Shown: piece after piece, positions 1 to 12,935 of the stretch | Position numbering within the stretch: the first letter of the stretch is position 1 | Layout of the letters: each line of letters begins with the position of its first letter | Source: Hymenopus coronatus | Taxonomy: Eukaryota > Arthropoda > Insecta > Mantodea > Hymenopodidae | Length of the DNA: 64,000 nt | Reading direction: 5' to 3' | NCBI GenBank assembly: GCA_030762935.1 | Contig: CM060900.1 | Span: 399,337,632 to 399,401,631 of the forward strand | Notes under the pieces: generated by a model | What the model was told of the DNA's origin: nothing | Seen by the model: the letters and a program-made list of their open reading frames with translations, nothing else | The model's database searches: none | Program-made: the position numbers and the translations under genes

Positions 1-2811
1 AAACTCGAGGACAAATACGACTTCTCATGCATCACACTTCCCACACCATTGTCTGAAATCTTTGCATTTGAAAAGAAAAATAAAATATCTATCAACGTGT
101 TTGGACTGGATGAAAAGAAAGAAGTGTATACAATAAAGGTTGTGGAGGAAGAACTTGCTGATCATCACGACCTTCTTCTTCCGAGTGATGGAAATGGCAC
201 GCATCACTATGTATATATCAAGAACTTTGGGAAACTTATTCGAGAACAAAAGACAAAATATGAAGGACAAGTGTACACCTGTAAACGCTGCTTCACCCAC
301 TTTGATGGGCGATATGGACGAAGTGGAGTGCAAAAATTGAAGGAACATGCTACTATCTGTAGGAATCATGCTGTCGCTAGGATAGTTATGCCTACAAAGG
401 AGACCTCTATCGTTCAGTTTAAAAATGTGGAAAGGGTGCTAAAACTCCCGTATGTCATCTATGCGGATTTTGAGAGTATTCTTAGTCCGTATTACTCATG
501 CGAGTCTAATCCGGAAGCTTCCTACACAACACCCTATCAGAAGCATTCTCCAATGAGTTTCGCTGTTTGCGTCAAACCAGCGTCATCTGTTGAGCTGCTG
601 CAGACTGATCTTCCTATTGTCCCTTGTGTATACAGAGGATATGTTACTGCTGAGAAATTTATGGATTATCTAATATCTCTTGAAAATAAGATTAGCAGTA
701 TATACAAATCTGCTAAACCTCTTAAACTATCGGACCAACAACATGAGGATTTGGAGTCTTCTACCGAATGCTACTAGCGTAATAAAAAATTCACTGAAGA
801 AAACTGGAAAGTTAGGGATCATGACCATTTGATAGGGGGAATATCGCGGAAGTCTTCATAATGAATGTAATCTATCCTGCAAAACACCTAAGTATGTTCC
901 TGTCTTAATGCAAAACTTAAGCGGATATGATTCTCATTTCATCGTTAAACAGTTAGGCTGTACAAGTGATTCCGTGCTCATAAGAAAAGTATATTTCATT
1001 CTCGAAGCATGTTGGAGATATTAAGCTTCGGTTTGTGGATACACACCGTTTCCTCAGGTCAAGTTTGGATAAACTAACAAAAACCCTAACATCGTTTCCT
1101 GAGACATGCAAATACTTTGGAGAAGAGAAGATTGGTTTGGTGACTCGTACATTACATCATGGCATGTTTTAAAAGAAACATGCTTGCCTCCAAAGGAAGT
1201 GTTCTACAATAGACTAAATGAAGAGGAAATCAATGATCAAGACTACGAACATGCTAAAAATGTATGGGATCAGTTTAATATCCGAAATTTGGGGGAATAC
1301 AGTGATCTCTACTTAACCTCGGATGTTCTGCTACTCGCAGATTTTTTGAAGCCTTCAGAGAGTAAACATTGAATACTAATAAAGTTGATCCTGCACATTA
1401 CTTTACATCTCCAGGACTAACCTGGGACGCTATGCTTCTGTATACTGGAATTGAACTAGAATTATTAATGGATTATGAGCAGCTTCTCATGGTAGAATCA
1501 GGAATAAGAGGAGGACTATGCCAGGTGTCTCATCGGTACGCCCAGGCTAACAACACTTACATGGAGGAGTTTGATCCTAATAAACCATCTCAATCTATTA
1601 CATACGAAGACGCAAATAACCAATATGGATGGGCTATGCAGCATCCAATGCCTTATGGAAGATTTCAGTGGATTTCTCCCGACAGTATTAATATAGAAAC
1701 ACTAAAAGAAGATGATCCTCTTGGATACATATTCGAAGTTGATGTGGATTACCCTACTGAGCTCCACGATCTACATAATGATTTGCCGTTTCTACCTGAG
1801 TGTCTGAAACCAAAGAATTCAAGTGTAAAGAAACTAATTGCTCACTTTGGAAGCAGGAAGAAGTATGTTGTACATTACATGGCGTTAAAACAGGCGCTCT
1901 CAGATGGACTACGACTGACAAATATTCATCGAGTGCTACAATTTCAACAATCGTGCTGGTTAAAACCTTACATAGCGTTTAATAACAAGCTGAGGCAACA
2001 GGCTAGAAATGACTTTGAAAAGGATCTGTACAAACTCTTCAACAATGCTATGTTTGGAAAAACCATGGAGAATTTTCGAAATCGCATGGACATACGCCTT
2101 GTGACAAACGTATAAATATTCGAAAAGCTGATTCTAAGCCTACATTCATCGTTAGAAGTATATATGGACCTAACATAGCAGCTGTTCATATGGCCTCACG
2201 ACAGATTATATTCAACAAGCAAATATACATCGGAATGAGCGTACTGGATACATCAAAACCTTCATGTATTCATACCAATATGATGTGCTATTGCCATATT
2301 ATGGGACTGAAACTCTGAAGCTTATGTACATGGAACTGACTCCTTCATTCATCGAGTTACAACAACTGATATATACAATGACAAAAGGCAATTTCTTGAA
2401 CATTTGGTTACATCTGATTACCCTGCAAGCCACATGTGCTACTCCAAACAGAACAAAATAATGTTGGGAACGTTTAAAGATGAAACTAACGGGAAAATCA
2501 TCCAACGTTTTGTGGGACTCAGACCTAAGATGTATGCTCTCCATATTGATGGAGGAATGATAAAAAAGATTAAAGGTATAAAACAAAGTGCTATTAAGCG
2601 GTACATCACATTCGAAAGCTATGTAGATTGTCTTAAAAACAGTGCAATAATAAGAACTCCAATGGATTTGATAATGACACAACAGCATAATGTTTCGTCT
2701 GTAAAAGTCAACAAAATCGCTCTATCGCCCCATGATGATAAAAGAGTGATTGCTGATGATGGAATATCAACCTATGCTTATGGTCATTACAAAATTGTGA
2801 ACGTATCATGA
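1..2811 (+). pseudogene. Polinton/Maverick-type protein-primed DNA polymerase B, broken, 5' end outside window
   Basis: Family-B DNA polymerase of the DNA_pol_B_2 type, which replicates Polinton/Maverick elements (or related adinto-like viruses) by protein priming. The frame is already open at base 1, so the start lies upstream. Visible in order: a Cys/His cluster (about 277-360); the ExoI motif YADFES with acidic codons at 466-468 and 472-474; the family motif VRDHDHL (811-831); a palm motif DANNQYGWAM with its Asp at 1609-1611; a motif-B-like NNAMFGKTMEN (2041-2073); and the C-terminal part to 2811. The reading breaks repeatedly: a stop at 775-777, several stops to about 1105, frame changes near 1100, 1370, 2115-2260 and 2400. 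The motif C region (about 2318-2345) is out of frame. This is a decayed copy. Two related N-terminal fragments lie at 43205-44156 and 63594-64000. Whether the parent was a transposon or an integrated virus cannot be told from this piece. Confidence 0.85.
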
Positions 2812-3409
2812 GAGAATACTACATGCATTGCTCACCATCGGTAACGAGAAAGAAAATTGAAGCTTAGACTCCGAACACTCCCATGCATATAGCGAAGGCA
2901 TACGAGGAGAGAAGAATAAGAATGAGAGGTGGCGGGAACTCTGCCATTAGAGCACATATCTAATGCTGGTCTCAAGCCCAGATAAAAGAGGAGAGACGCC
3001 TAACCTCACATGCTAGATATGCTTATATAAAAACTAAAAATACTAACAATGAGTCAGAAAATATGCTCAACGCTTCAACAGAAACAGCAATAAATGTCGA
3101 TATCATTATCCTAGAGAAAAAACATCTTCAATAAAGGCAAAAACAACAAAAGACGAATAAAACATGAGGAATCATAATATTCACTAAACTTTTAATACTT
3201 AAGCAACAAAAGCTTAGGTCATTCTTCTATCGACATCATAGGAAGAGAGACATCATGCAAATAAAACATTGAAAAAACGAAAAGTTAGGTTATGTAGGAT
3301 TTACAACCTATGAAAGACTGTAAACCATATAAACATATCCCCTCGCTTCACAAGTTATCGTCTGAACATGTAGCAGTATGAAAAAAAAGGATATATGATA
3401 TGAGTCTTA
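2812..3409. other. Non-coding stretch after the polymerase
   Basis: AT-rich sequence with no recognisable ORF. It could be the rest of the Polinton-like element, but I see no terminal inverted repeat or other Polinton gene (capsid, protease, ATPase, integrase). Confidence 0.4.
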
Positions 3410-4711
3410 AAGGACTGCAAAAAAGAACTGTAACAAAATACAGAAATGCTCCTAAAGGGTGCACACTATGGAAAAATATGACAAAACCATAAAATACTAG
3501 ATAGTCTATAAAAGGCGTTCAGATCATCCTGGAACATATGAAAGTTCTATAAATCATAGTAAAGTAGTGTGAAAAATGTCTGAAACCCTGAAACGGAGAC
3601 ATCACTTAGTGAAAAATAACAACAAAAGCATAATACTCTACATGGCATAAACCGTCACAAAATGTAGTAAATCACCATCAAACGTATGAAAAGGGGTCTA
3701 AAAGGTCGTAAGAAAAGGACATTGCCTTAAATACGTTTAAAGTGCTCCTAAACGTACAAAAAATATCTGTAGTACACCTTCGCCATCGTCACAAAGTAAT
3801 TAAAGACCTTCCAAAAATACATTCAAAGTGAGTTGAAATACCTATAGCCTGAGGGTTTAACACTGCCCTATAGTTCTGAATACCTTAAAATCGTAAATGA
3901 TCTGTAGGGTGACAGAAAGCACTACAAAACATTACAAAATTCTGCTAAACAGATTCAAAATGCGTAAAAAGCGTTAAAACATTAGAAAACACCGTAAAAT
4001 ACTGTTTAATATTAGTAATACGCCTGAAAGGGGCCAAAATATCTATTTCATAGTCCTGTATACTAACAAAACGAGTCGAGATGTATGGAAAAGAGCTAAA
4101 ATGTCTCATCAATACCCTGTCCTACAGTCCTAAACACCTTCCCTCAAATGGTATGGTATGACATTAAAAGCATACTGAGCAACAGTGACAACGCTACAAA
4201 TCACCATTAAAAATCCTGAAAAATGAATGTGAAAGCTCTACAAGCACTAAAAAATAGTCTAAGAAACGTACACAAATCCTTATAAAAACGTCGAAAAAAG
4301 TAGCAAACACTGTAAAATAACGTAAACTAAGAGCAAAATGTCTGGAAAAAGCCTAAAAGACTAGTTATAGAGCCCTAAATACCCACAAAATGTCGTAACA
4401 TCAGTTGAAAAAGAGCTAAAATGTCTGATAAGAACCTGAAACTAGCTGTCCTAAACACCATCCAAATGGTATGAAAGGCTGTCCTAGCACCCGAAAAACG
4501 TAGAAAGGACTTATAAATGTCCTGTACGCCCCCAAAAAGCAGAACAAACACTGCAAAATAATAAAAGAAACACTCAAACAATTCACTCACAATACTAAAT
4601 ATCGTTTAACATGTCTAAATTCTAGGAAAAACCATAAAAATAATTAAAACAAAGCAAACGACCTTGAAATGGGCTTTAAAGCACTGAAAAAATGCTCCAA
4701 ATACACTGAAC
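3410..4711 (+). other. Helically phased A-tract region, about 1.3 kb
   Basis: A-runs of 3-6 bases recur on the plus strand at close to one helical turn. In 4209-4421 the run centres average about 10.4 bp apart over some 20 intervals. In 3916-3999 nine successive runs fall at 3917, 3927.5, 3937.5, 3948, 3958.5, 3968, 3977.5, 3987.5 and 3997.5. The bases between runs are not conserved, so this is a periodicity rather than an ordinary tandem repeat, although near 4085-4165 and 4405-4480 two stretches also resemble each other. There is no matching T-run phasing and no ORF. Phased A-tracts bend DNA; such tracts are known as PATCs in Caenorhabditis. The role here is unknown. Confidence 0.7.
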
Positions 4712-7639
4712 CTAGGTTTATGCCCCCCCCCCCTCCTCCTTGAATTCCCTGTCTCTCACATGTATGCTCATGCTAGAGTACACACGCCCCGTGTGTTCCC
4801 TATCTTTCCCATGTATTCTCACTTGCCCCTGGCCCAGAACCGCTCTATATTAACTACTCTCATTGTTATTTGAGCTACAGGCACTGGGAGATTTAAGTAA
4901 GAAGAATACAAATGATAATAAAACCATTAAGATAACCCATATTATAATTTTAAAAACATGGTAAACAGCTGATTGCATTTAAACTGATAAAGAAACGCTT
5001 AGGCTTTGCGGTATATCTGAAATAGTTGGTACATGTCCAGTTTCTCAAAACAATTTTTAGAATTGCCCAAAATGTGATAATTTTTTTTAAAGTGATTGTC
5101 ATTCCATGGTTGGGCTATATCCGCCGAGAAACTAGGAAAACCGATTTACAAGTGCATTATAATTAAAAATGTTCGGCATATTATCATATAATTTTTTGAA
5201 TAATAATCATTAGCTAAGTTATTTCCTTGTAGATTCAAGAGAAATAAGGGAATATATTAGGTTAATGCAATAGCCAAATCTATTAAAAGCTGGTCGCCAA
5301 GTAATGACTTTGACATTCCGTTCACTTGGTATGGTCAGGAGTAAAATAAAAAAAAAATGAATGAGGACTTCCTGTTTGGGAAAAGCATCATTGGAAAATT
5401 TGTACCAGTAACAAGAAATAACTCCGAAATGGTTAGTTCTACAAAAAAATGTACTAATGTAGAATATTTTAATGAGATCTACACTTTTGTGTAGTATGAG
5501 TTTTTATCTATATCTTATGGTTTATGCTAAAGTTATCCAGAATGAAGAAGGCTTCAGAGGCTATTGCCACAAAACTCAATATATACATTTTATCTGCCTC
5601 TAAATTTGCTTAATATATGGTGGCATTTAATCCAAATTGTTAAGAGCCATTTTTGAGAAAACAACTTTCAAAAATATTCCATATAAACGGTAGATTGCGA
5701 TGGATGGGGAATTTTCCTAAAAAGCTTTGCGTCGCATGTTTGAAAGATGCTACACTCAAAAACCAGGTTTGGTACTTAACCTACTTTTATTTATAGTTAT
5801 GCTGTTCAACAGACGCACACGCAAATCTCATTCTAAAAACACTTTTTCTGGATTCAGGTGTCCTCAAAGCATTCATTTTCGATAACATATCACCTTTAAA
5901 TTTCTGGATGGAATGCAATATCTTCCCTACCTATTATGTACATTGTACGCCATAGAGAAACTAAAAGTACAAGCTACACATAAAATATGAAGGTTGAGTA
6001 ATTAATGAAATTTTAAACAAAAATATTAAGCGGTAAAATACAGGAATATACTCTACTAGATTACAAATAAGTGTACTACTGAAACTTTCGTTTCTTTAAT
6101 TTTTTCTTGGTAAACTGCAATATTGTCTAAAATTAAATATAGAGTCCAAAAATAAGTTTGTATTGATTATGTAAAAAGGAGAGTAAGTTTTATTTATGAG
6201 TTTTTTAATGCTACAGTTCTCAGCGTCCCATTTAGGCGTGAAAGATCACTTAATTTTCCTCAGAGGCCTCTTTATCAGTTTTGAGGTTTTATGTGCCTTA
6301 AATTTACAACACGGGATCGAAGTCTTTATTTCCCCACTGAAGGAAGCTGTGTCCGAATAAAATCTATCACCCCCTCCCCCCGCAGATTTGTACGAGCGAT
6401 CTTGGGAACTAGAGGCTAACATGTTACCCGTAAACAACGGAGGACTGTTGCTATTGCAGTTTTTTTTTTAAATGTTGACGTGAAGAGGAGGGAGAATTGT
6501 TACAAATTCCAGGAAATTTCAGCTATAAAAATATTCTTGACCCCCCCCCCCCCTCAGAGCCAAATTCTCGATACGCCACTGACTGCTGGAGATTATTTGA
6601 AGGAAACAAAAGGGTAAAATCTACTCTGAAGCAGAAATTTAAAATGAAAGATGATGGGTGATGAGCCTAACGCCTGGAATGGGGATGAAGAAGACGGAGA
6701 TGAAAAGAAGCGATGCAGGCATAATAGGAAAATTCCGTCAAATTATTTAAACCAGTATTCGTCTTACGAACGAGAAAAAAAAAAAAAAAAAAAAAAAAAT
6801 TAACTCGTGACCTTCCGGAATGAGCGCCAAATGAGCTCGATACGGTGTAATTTCAAATAATAAAAAAACACGAAATACAATAAAATTTTAGGAATGTCCT
6901 CATAAACCAGGATTGCAGAGATAGCCCATAAAGGATTCCTTTAATGTAAGTGTAGCTCCACAGACGGTATAACAACCTGTAACATATTTAGTATCCGTGC
7001 ATTTGTATTAATGCTCTCTGCCGGCTTCAGCAGTGCCATCTAGGAGCAAACGCACAAGCAGCACAATTCTGTGTAAACTTGGATGTACAAAAGCTACATT
7101 ACAGTATCATTTTGTAGGAAATTCCTTGCAAGCGAGGTATGTCTGAATAATTAGAAACATTTATAAATACATGCCTATCTATTGATCAAATGTCGAAACA
7201 CATTTTAAAATCGAATAAATTAGCTATCGCCGATTGTATACGAGCTAAAATTTCGTCCATAGTGATGGTTAGGGTTATCAGTTTTTTAACAAGCAATAAG
7301 AAGAGTAGTAATATACTATGTGATATTTAATAAGTTATAAAATAACTTATATATTTCGGAATTATACGGCTTAGATTATTGCTCTCTAAAAGCAATTGAT
7401 TTGATTTAGTTGGTCGATAGTTATTGTATTATATTTTATTTTCATCCGTTTAGAACAATTTCATTGTTTTTTTGGACATGTTAATGTTATAAATATTTCT
7501 ATTAATTTGTACATGTGTAAAGTAGTATTAGCTAGATGATAACACAATAAACTATTTTCAATTACACATCATTAAGTTTTTAAGAGCTAGTAATTCACAT
7601 TATATTTTGCATACGCTCTATAACACAGACTGATTTACT
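4712..7639. other. AT-rich non-coding DNA
   Basis: No gene recognised. It holds C-runs at 4723-4733 and 6541-6553 and an A-run at 6775-6799 that may be an old retroposon tail. Confidence 0.5.
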
Positions 7640-8667
7640 CATGGTTTACTCATTTGTTCACCTGTTTTGTCTAAAGCTGAACTGTGCATCCAAAAGAGTA
7701 TTATATTTGGACAAAAAAAGAGACCATATGCCTGTATGTTAACCTTTCAAAAAGCTTAGAGAATTCTGATAGTAAGGATATGAATCTGTTATTCTCCATT
7801 TCTAACTTAACCCCAAAAACCTTACTTTAGTAAATTTTAGCTTCTGAGGAAATTACCCTGATTCCATTGATGAATTGTATATATTTACTAATGGACATTT
7901 TATGTATTTAATACATTACTTAATTATCCAGTCTGGGATGCCATCCATTCACGAAGACTGTTTACTTTTTCATATCTCCCACTACTTTTTTATATTATCT
8001 CTATTTCTATAATGAGTTCTAAAAACATACCATATTTACTCGTGTATTATCAGTTACATTCCCATAGCTTATGTGATATATATTAGTATGAATTAATTTG
8101 CTTGCTATTTCCAAAAAATGCAAATTGGACGAGTCTACAATTGATTGGGGTTGTGTTTTGTTCTCTTTTGTGCGCTTTATTCCCTGTATTACCTCTTTGT
8201 TAGTATTTTCCCAATTTCTTTATCTATTATTTGCCTAGTGGCTCTAACTTTTTTATTTGACCTTACTATACATTTTTCATTTACCATTTTCTGTTCCAGT
8301 CTTATAACCTGCCTATATATCTTTTTATATTGATTCACATGTTCTTGTTTGACTAAATCTTGTTTTTGAAGAGGATTTAATTGTCTTAGCTTCCTGTTAG
8401 ATATAATTATTCCTCGAGTTACCCAACATTTTTTATTACATTGTCTGAGGCTCTTACTTTTTAATGTGAAGGTTATATTAAACCAATATAAAAATATATT
8501 TTGAAATGAATTAGACCTGCTATCTAAATCATTTCCCTGGTATACACTTTCCCATTTTTCAATTTTCAGAAAAGTCCTAAGGTTAATCATATCCTCCTGT
8601 CTAAATTCTTTCCTCAAAACTCTAAGGTTTCTAATTTGATTCAGTTTTTGAATCTTAAGTAGTTAAA
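7640..8667 (-). pseudogene. Non-LTR retrotransposon fragment (linker and RT start)
   Basis: On the minus strand 8617-8189 gives an open 142-residue stretch of the kind found between endonuclease and reverse transcriptase in insect LINEs, with the typical phrase CWVTRGIIISNRKLR followed by a basic QLIYR-like helix (here YKKIYRQVIRLEQK) and a KVRATRQIIDKE segment. Beyond it, with stops and frame changes, 7640-7720 still resembles the QFGFR motif of an RT finger domain (QFSFRQNR). No YADD catalytic motif was found, so the piece is truncated and dead. Clade is uncertain. It lies in AT-rich DNA and has no tail visible next to it. Confidence 0.55.
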
Positions 8668-8849
8668 ATAGCATTGAGCATGGTTGCTTATTTTCTTTGA
8701 TAGTTTTTAAAACAGCCACTTAAATAGCTGCATCAATTGCTTGCTATTACTGAAATAAAGTTAAAAGAATTAAAAACTCTAGATTTCTCTTACATTAATA
8801 AATTGCATAGGGTCAGGAAGGTATACATATGTATGAAAATATAGGGGGT
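8668..8849. other. Non-coding
   Basis: AT-rich; nothing recognised. Confidence 0.4.
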
Positions 8850-9180
8850 GCCATGGCTGAATGATGGCTTGCTTCCCACCTAAGGTGGCCCTGGTTCTAA
8901 TTCCAAGCTTCTGCATGTTGGATTTGTGGCAGGTTTTCTCCAGGTTCTCCAATTTTCTCTGTCACTCTTTCCACCAGTTGTTCCATCATCACCTTTCCTA
9001 TCATCCATTTTACTTGCATTACATATCGTCTACTTTCTCATGCTCGTGCCTGGCTATGCTCTGACCACTTGTTCCAGTTTCTCCATTCTGTGGTTTCATG
9101 CTGTTGGCTCACTGATAGGCTTCTGACCTCTAGGCATCTGCTTGTAAATCCTGGGGGGGTGTTAGTCTTAAATAAGGGAA
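8850..9180 (+). mobile_element. Diverged tRNA-derived SINE (family 2-like)
   Basis: The left part carries a degenerate box B (GGTTCTAATTCC, near 8890) followed by the ATTTGTGG...CAGGTTTTCTCC block that also occurs in the clearer family-2 copies at 15658-15912 (minus) and 56570-56767 (plus). The 3' part diverges. I found no convincing target-site duplication. The short ORFs here are by-products. Confidence 0.5.
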
Positions 9181-9879
9181 AGGTAAGCTGAATACAAAAA
9201 AAAAATAGAAAGTGTCAAAATGTATAGGTATCTATAGTTTTAACACCAAACAAAAACATAACGTGGGCACTGTGATTTACTTAAAACTAGGATTCCAACA
9301 ATGATGACATTTAAAACAACTATGATGTTTCACGAAGTAAATCAATAGATCAGTTTTGCACCATGTGAGCTAGAATTCAGTTGGTAAGGCATGAAATATT
9401 AGAGATAGAAGTCGCTATCCATGTGCTTTACACTGAGTGCAAATTAGTGAGAGGAATTCAATTACAGAAATTAGAGTTAGTAATGACTCCATCCACATTA
9501 TAGTTTGTGCCACATTAATTTTATATTTCCCTTTTCACTAGAATGTACATTACTTCTGACTTCATTTTGTTCATATTATGCTTCACAGAACTCACTTCTT
9601 AGTCTCCTGTAACTTCTAACCGTTTCTGTGAGTATGAGTTCCAATTTTCTTCTTTCTCCCACTAACCAAAGTGTTCTGCTTAGACTCAAGATTTCATATA
9701 GGTTTAGTTTCTCCATTCATATGACTTCATCTGAAGCATCTGTAGAGCTTTTCTGCTGATACTAGTGTTCATTAATATGCCCTAGCCTCTCTTTTATGCA
9801 CTCTGACAAAGTTTGTGTACATGTTGATACTTTCCTTATTTTACTTTCTCTAGCATGTATATACAATATACATAGTGGC
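9181..9879. other. AT-rich non-coding DNA
   Basis: No gene, repeat or structured element recognised. Confidence 0.4.
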
Positions 9880-10940
9880 TAGAAAAGGTATTGTGTTTCA
9901 CCCAAAATTTTGATCTGAGATAACACAAGAAATGTATGTTCTGATTCAGACACCCTGAATTAAAAAAGAAGCAATTATAGATAAAGATCAGTGCTGGGTG
10001 TGATGCATGTGTGTACGTATGTATATGCATGTAGGTGTGTGTGCGCCTATGGACAAAATGTCTCAAAAACGAAATCAGTTCCATTTCCTCCTTTTTATTT
10101 AGTATTTGAAATTTCTTTTGATGTTCTTCTCCACAATTCCTTGTTTATGATCATCTCCACCAACGTATATTCAAAGATGTTCTCAAGAATGTGCTTATAA
10201 ATATTTGTAATCTGTCTGTTATATGTTTTGTGACCTTTTATGTTTCTGAACCATATAGCCAGATAGTTTCTACATTACTTATAATTTTTTATTTTGGTAC
10301 TTGTTACAGTTTAGAAGTGGTTGCAAATATACCATTTCACTAAATTAGGTTAATTACCTCAGAAATAGTTTCCAAGAATTACTTCCTCATTGTCAGCTGA
10401 TTCAACTGATTGGATCTCCTCTGAAGGTTACATTAGTCTCTTAGCCCCTCTGGTGGTGGTTCTACAAATTTAGTGATCAGATTTTCGTCTATTGGGATTT
10501 CGAAGGTCAAAATCTTGGACAAAATTTCTTGGATAGAGAAAAACTTATTACACAAAAAATATAAATGTTGACAGAACATGCATGTGTATCCTTTACGTTT
10601 TTGTTCTGGAGCTAACCATTTCCGAGATATTCCTAGTTACTGTTTTAAATTTTAAAATACTTATACATTTTTCAAAGAGGAAGTTGCCCGTGTTTCTTTT
10701 GTTTAGCTCCTAGCCATGCAAAGAAGTAAATTTCAATGCCAGTCACATAGCGAGAGTTTTAAAACATTTCAATTGCTTTAACATAGTGTATTCCCTTAGT
10801 TTTCTATGTATAAGGAACTAAGTAATAAGAACATTTCTGCTAATGATTTTCTCAAATAGCATGGAGCAGAAAGAAAAATAATCTTTTGTATGAAGTTTGT
10901 TTGTGAAACAGCTATAGAAAGTCATGTGAATGGGGACATC
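9880..10940 (+). repeat. About 1.05 kb interspersed repeat, copy 1
   Basis: The left end (about 9880-10070) contains a GGTATTG...CCCAA...CACCCTGAAT block followed by a GTGTGTATGTATG-rich stretch. The right end (about 10790-10935) contains AAGAACATTTCTGCTAA and ends with AGAAAGTCATGTGAAT. The same two ends in the same order recur at about 12380 and 13370-13505. Two diverged copies of one non-coding mobile repeat are the likeliest reading; its class is not clear. Confidence 0.5.
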
Positions 10941-12379
10941 AGATTTTTTCAGATGTTTATTATACTTATAGCTTTTACATTCATGGTATGCAGTTGGTTT
11001 TTTAAACAGCAAAAATGTTAACAAATTACTTTTGATCACTTCTTTACTATTTAGATGAAGCCTGCACAAACGCTAAGCTCTCTTTTCCTCAGTTTCTTTT
11101 TTTCCCAATATTAGACAGTTCAGATTGCTCCTTGGCCCCATTATTTGTAACTTAACTTGAGTTTTTTTAATGAGTTATGGATTTAAAAATGTTTGTGCAT
11201 CAGCGCAGATATGAATAAGTTCAGTAAAAATTAATTATTTTGCATAAGTCACCTGGAATGTGTTTAAAAATTCTGCAACAATTATAAACAAATGTCTTTT
11301 ATTCCCTCAATTGAGTTAAAATTAAGAAATGCCAGCACTACAATTTGTTTAAGTTTATAAACTGAACTGAAATTAAAAATTTGGGGGGAGTTGCAATAAA
11401 CTGTACAATAAACTATTGAGTTCAACAAGTTTTTTCATATTACAAACCAAAAATTAATTAATTATGAATAACAAATTAATATTTTAACAATGGTTTGGAA
11501 GTAGCTTGATAAAAAGCTGTGTCCACTATATGTTTTACGTTTGATGTGTATCTTATTGGTTGGTTTTCCATTAATGTGCTACAAATATTGTATAGTCCTC
11601 TTCATTTCTTAGGTTTTAGTTTTCAAAGCTTTTCATGTGTGCCTTCCACTTACCTTCATCAGATAAATTTCTACTTAAATGTCAGCAAGGATTAATTTCT
11701 GAGTTAATATGAATGCTTTATGATATATTTTGTTTGTCAAGCATTTGTAAAATAATTTCCTCTTCTAGTATTTAATCTATCTGATATTGGCTGCTATCCA
11801 ATAGATATTTTAGGTTTATCTTTTCCTGATGTGTTACTGCAATAGCAAAGTTCTTATTGCAGAAGTTGGTCCAATATTGTTTCCTTCCACATATATTCCC
11901 TATACCAAGTTTTCAATAATTTCTTGTCTGTTCACTTTGCAAGCATTGTCCATCACTCACCTGTTATGCTTAGCCATGTTCCTTTCTTCTCCTACTCAAA
12001 TGTCTAGTTTGTTACCTATCATAGCATTCCTATACTTATCATCAGGTAATGAATGCTTTATTGGCATGCAAATCTTTTCTGGGATCGAAAACCCTTACAT
12101 CCCTCCTAAAAGGGTGATAATCAACCTATTGCTCACATTTTTCGCTCTTTGATGGAACCAATATTAACAATTACCATCAATACCTCTATTCTCAGCATTA
12201 ACTAAGAATGCTCACTGGACTCTTCAGTTTCCTCGTCATTGCATTCCACCTGTGCTCCATCTTCATTTCTTATATCACCAGTGTCTTTGCCAGCAATGCC
12301 ACAAGTACTAAAAGTTGTTGTTTAACACTACCAAAAATATCCCTTTTTACTTTCTTTTCACATACTATGCACATAGGTA
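10941..12379. other. AT-rich non-coding DNA
   Basis: Nothing recognised. The ORF-like stretches at 11829-12152 and 12208-12528 resemble no family I know. Confidence 0.4.
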
Positions 12380-12480
12380 TAGAGAAGGTATTGAATTGTA
12401 CCCCAAGATTCAATACCAAGATTTCACTAGAAATATATATTTTGAGACCCCCTGAATCCAAAAATAAATTTTTAGAAAAA

Positions 12481-12510
12481 TGTGTGTGTGTGTGTGCGTG
12501 TGTGTGCGCG
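12481..12510. repeat. (TG)n microsatellite
   Basis: TG dinucleotides with a few C interruptions, inside the interspersed repeat. Confidence 0.8.
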
Positions 12511-12591
12511 AGAGTGATTGCACGATAAGCAAGATGAGAGAGGGAGAATAATGAAGAGGCTGTTAAATACAAACTTGAAATTTACGTTCAG

Positions 12592-12935
12592 TATCTTCCA
12601 AGGAACAGCTGCTAACCAAGCTGGAGATCTGGGTCCAATTCCCGGTACCGGCATGGGGATTTTCCCCTGCTGGGAGACTTTGTCTGAGTGCATTCAGCCT
12701 CGTGAAATCCCTGAGGAGCCAATGGAGGAGTTACTTGATGGTGAAGTAGTGTCTCCAGGTCATGAGGACCGCAATAATCAACCAGGGGGGGCTCAAGGTG
12801 CTGAGCACGTCTCATCCTCCAATACTGCACCCCATACATGACATCGGTCATGGACCAAGATGGGGGATGCAGCGCCCGGAGGTAGGCTAAGGTACCTTGT
12901 GAGATGTTACGCCATGGAGTTATTTATCTTCCAAG
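12592..12935 (+). mobile_element. tRNA-derived SINE, family 1, 5'-truncated, with target-site duplication
   Basis: The body is 12603-12924. It begins inside the tRNA-like head (AACCAAGCTGGAGA..., box B-like GGTCCAATTCCC), so box A is missing. It continues through CGGCATGGGGATTTTCCCC, CTCGTGAAATCCC, GGTCATGAGGACCGC and ends GCCATGGAGTTA. An 11-bp direct repeat TATCTTCCAAG flanks it at 12592-12602 and 12925-12935. It is a diverged relative of the complete copy at 29575-29922. Confidence 0.8.

Noticed and set aside
6541..6590. Terminal inverted repeat of a DNA transposon (CAGTGGCGTATC on the minus strand next to a G-run)
   Set aside because: I could not find a matching end within several hundred bases, so no element can be delimited.
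12518..12851. ORFs on both strands over the family-1 SINE (also 29470-29942)
   Set aside because: They lie within the SINE body, which has Pol III promoter boxes and target duplications.
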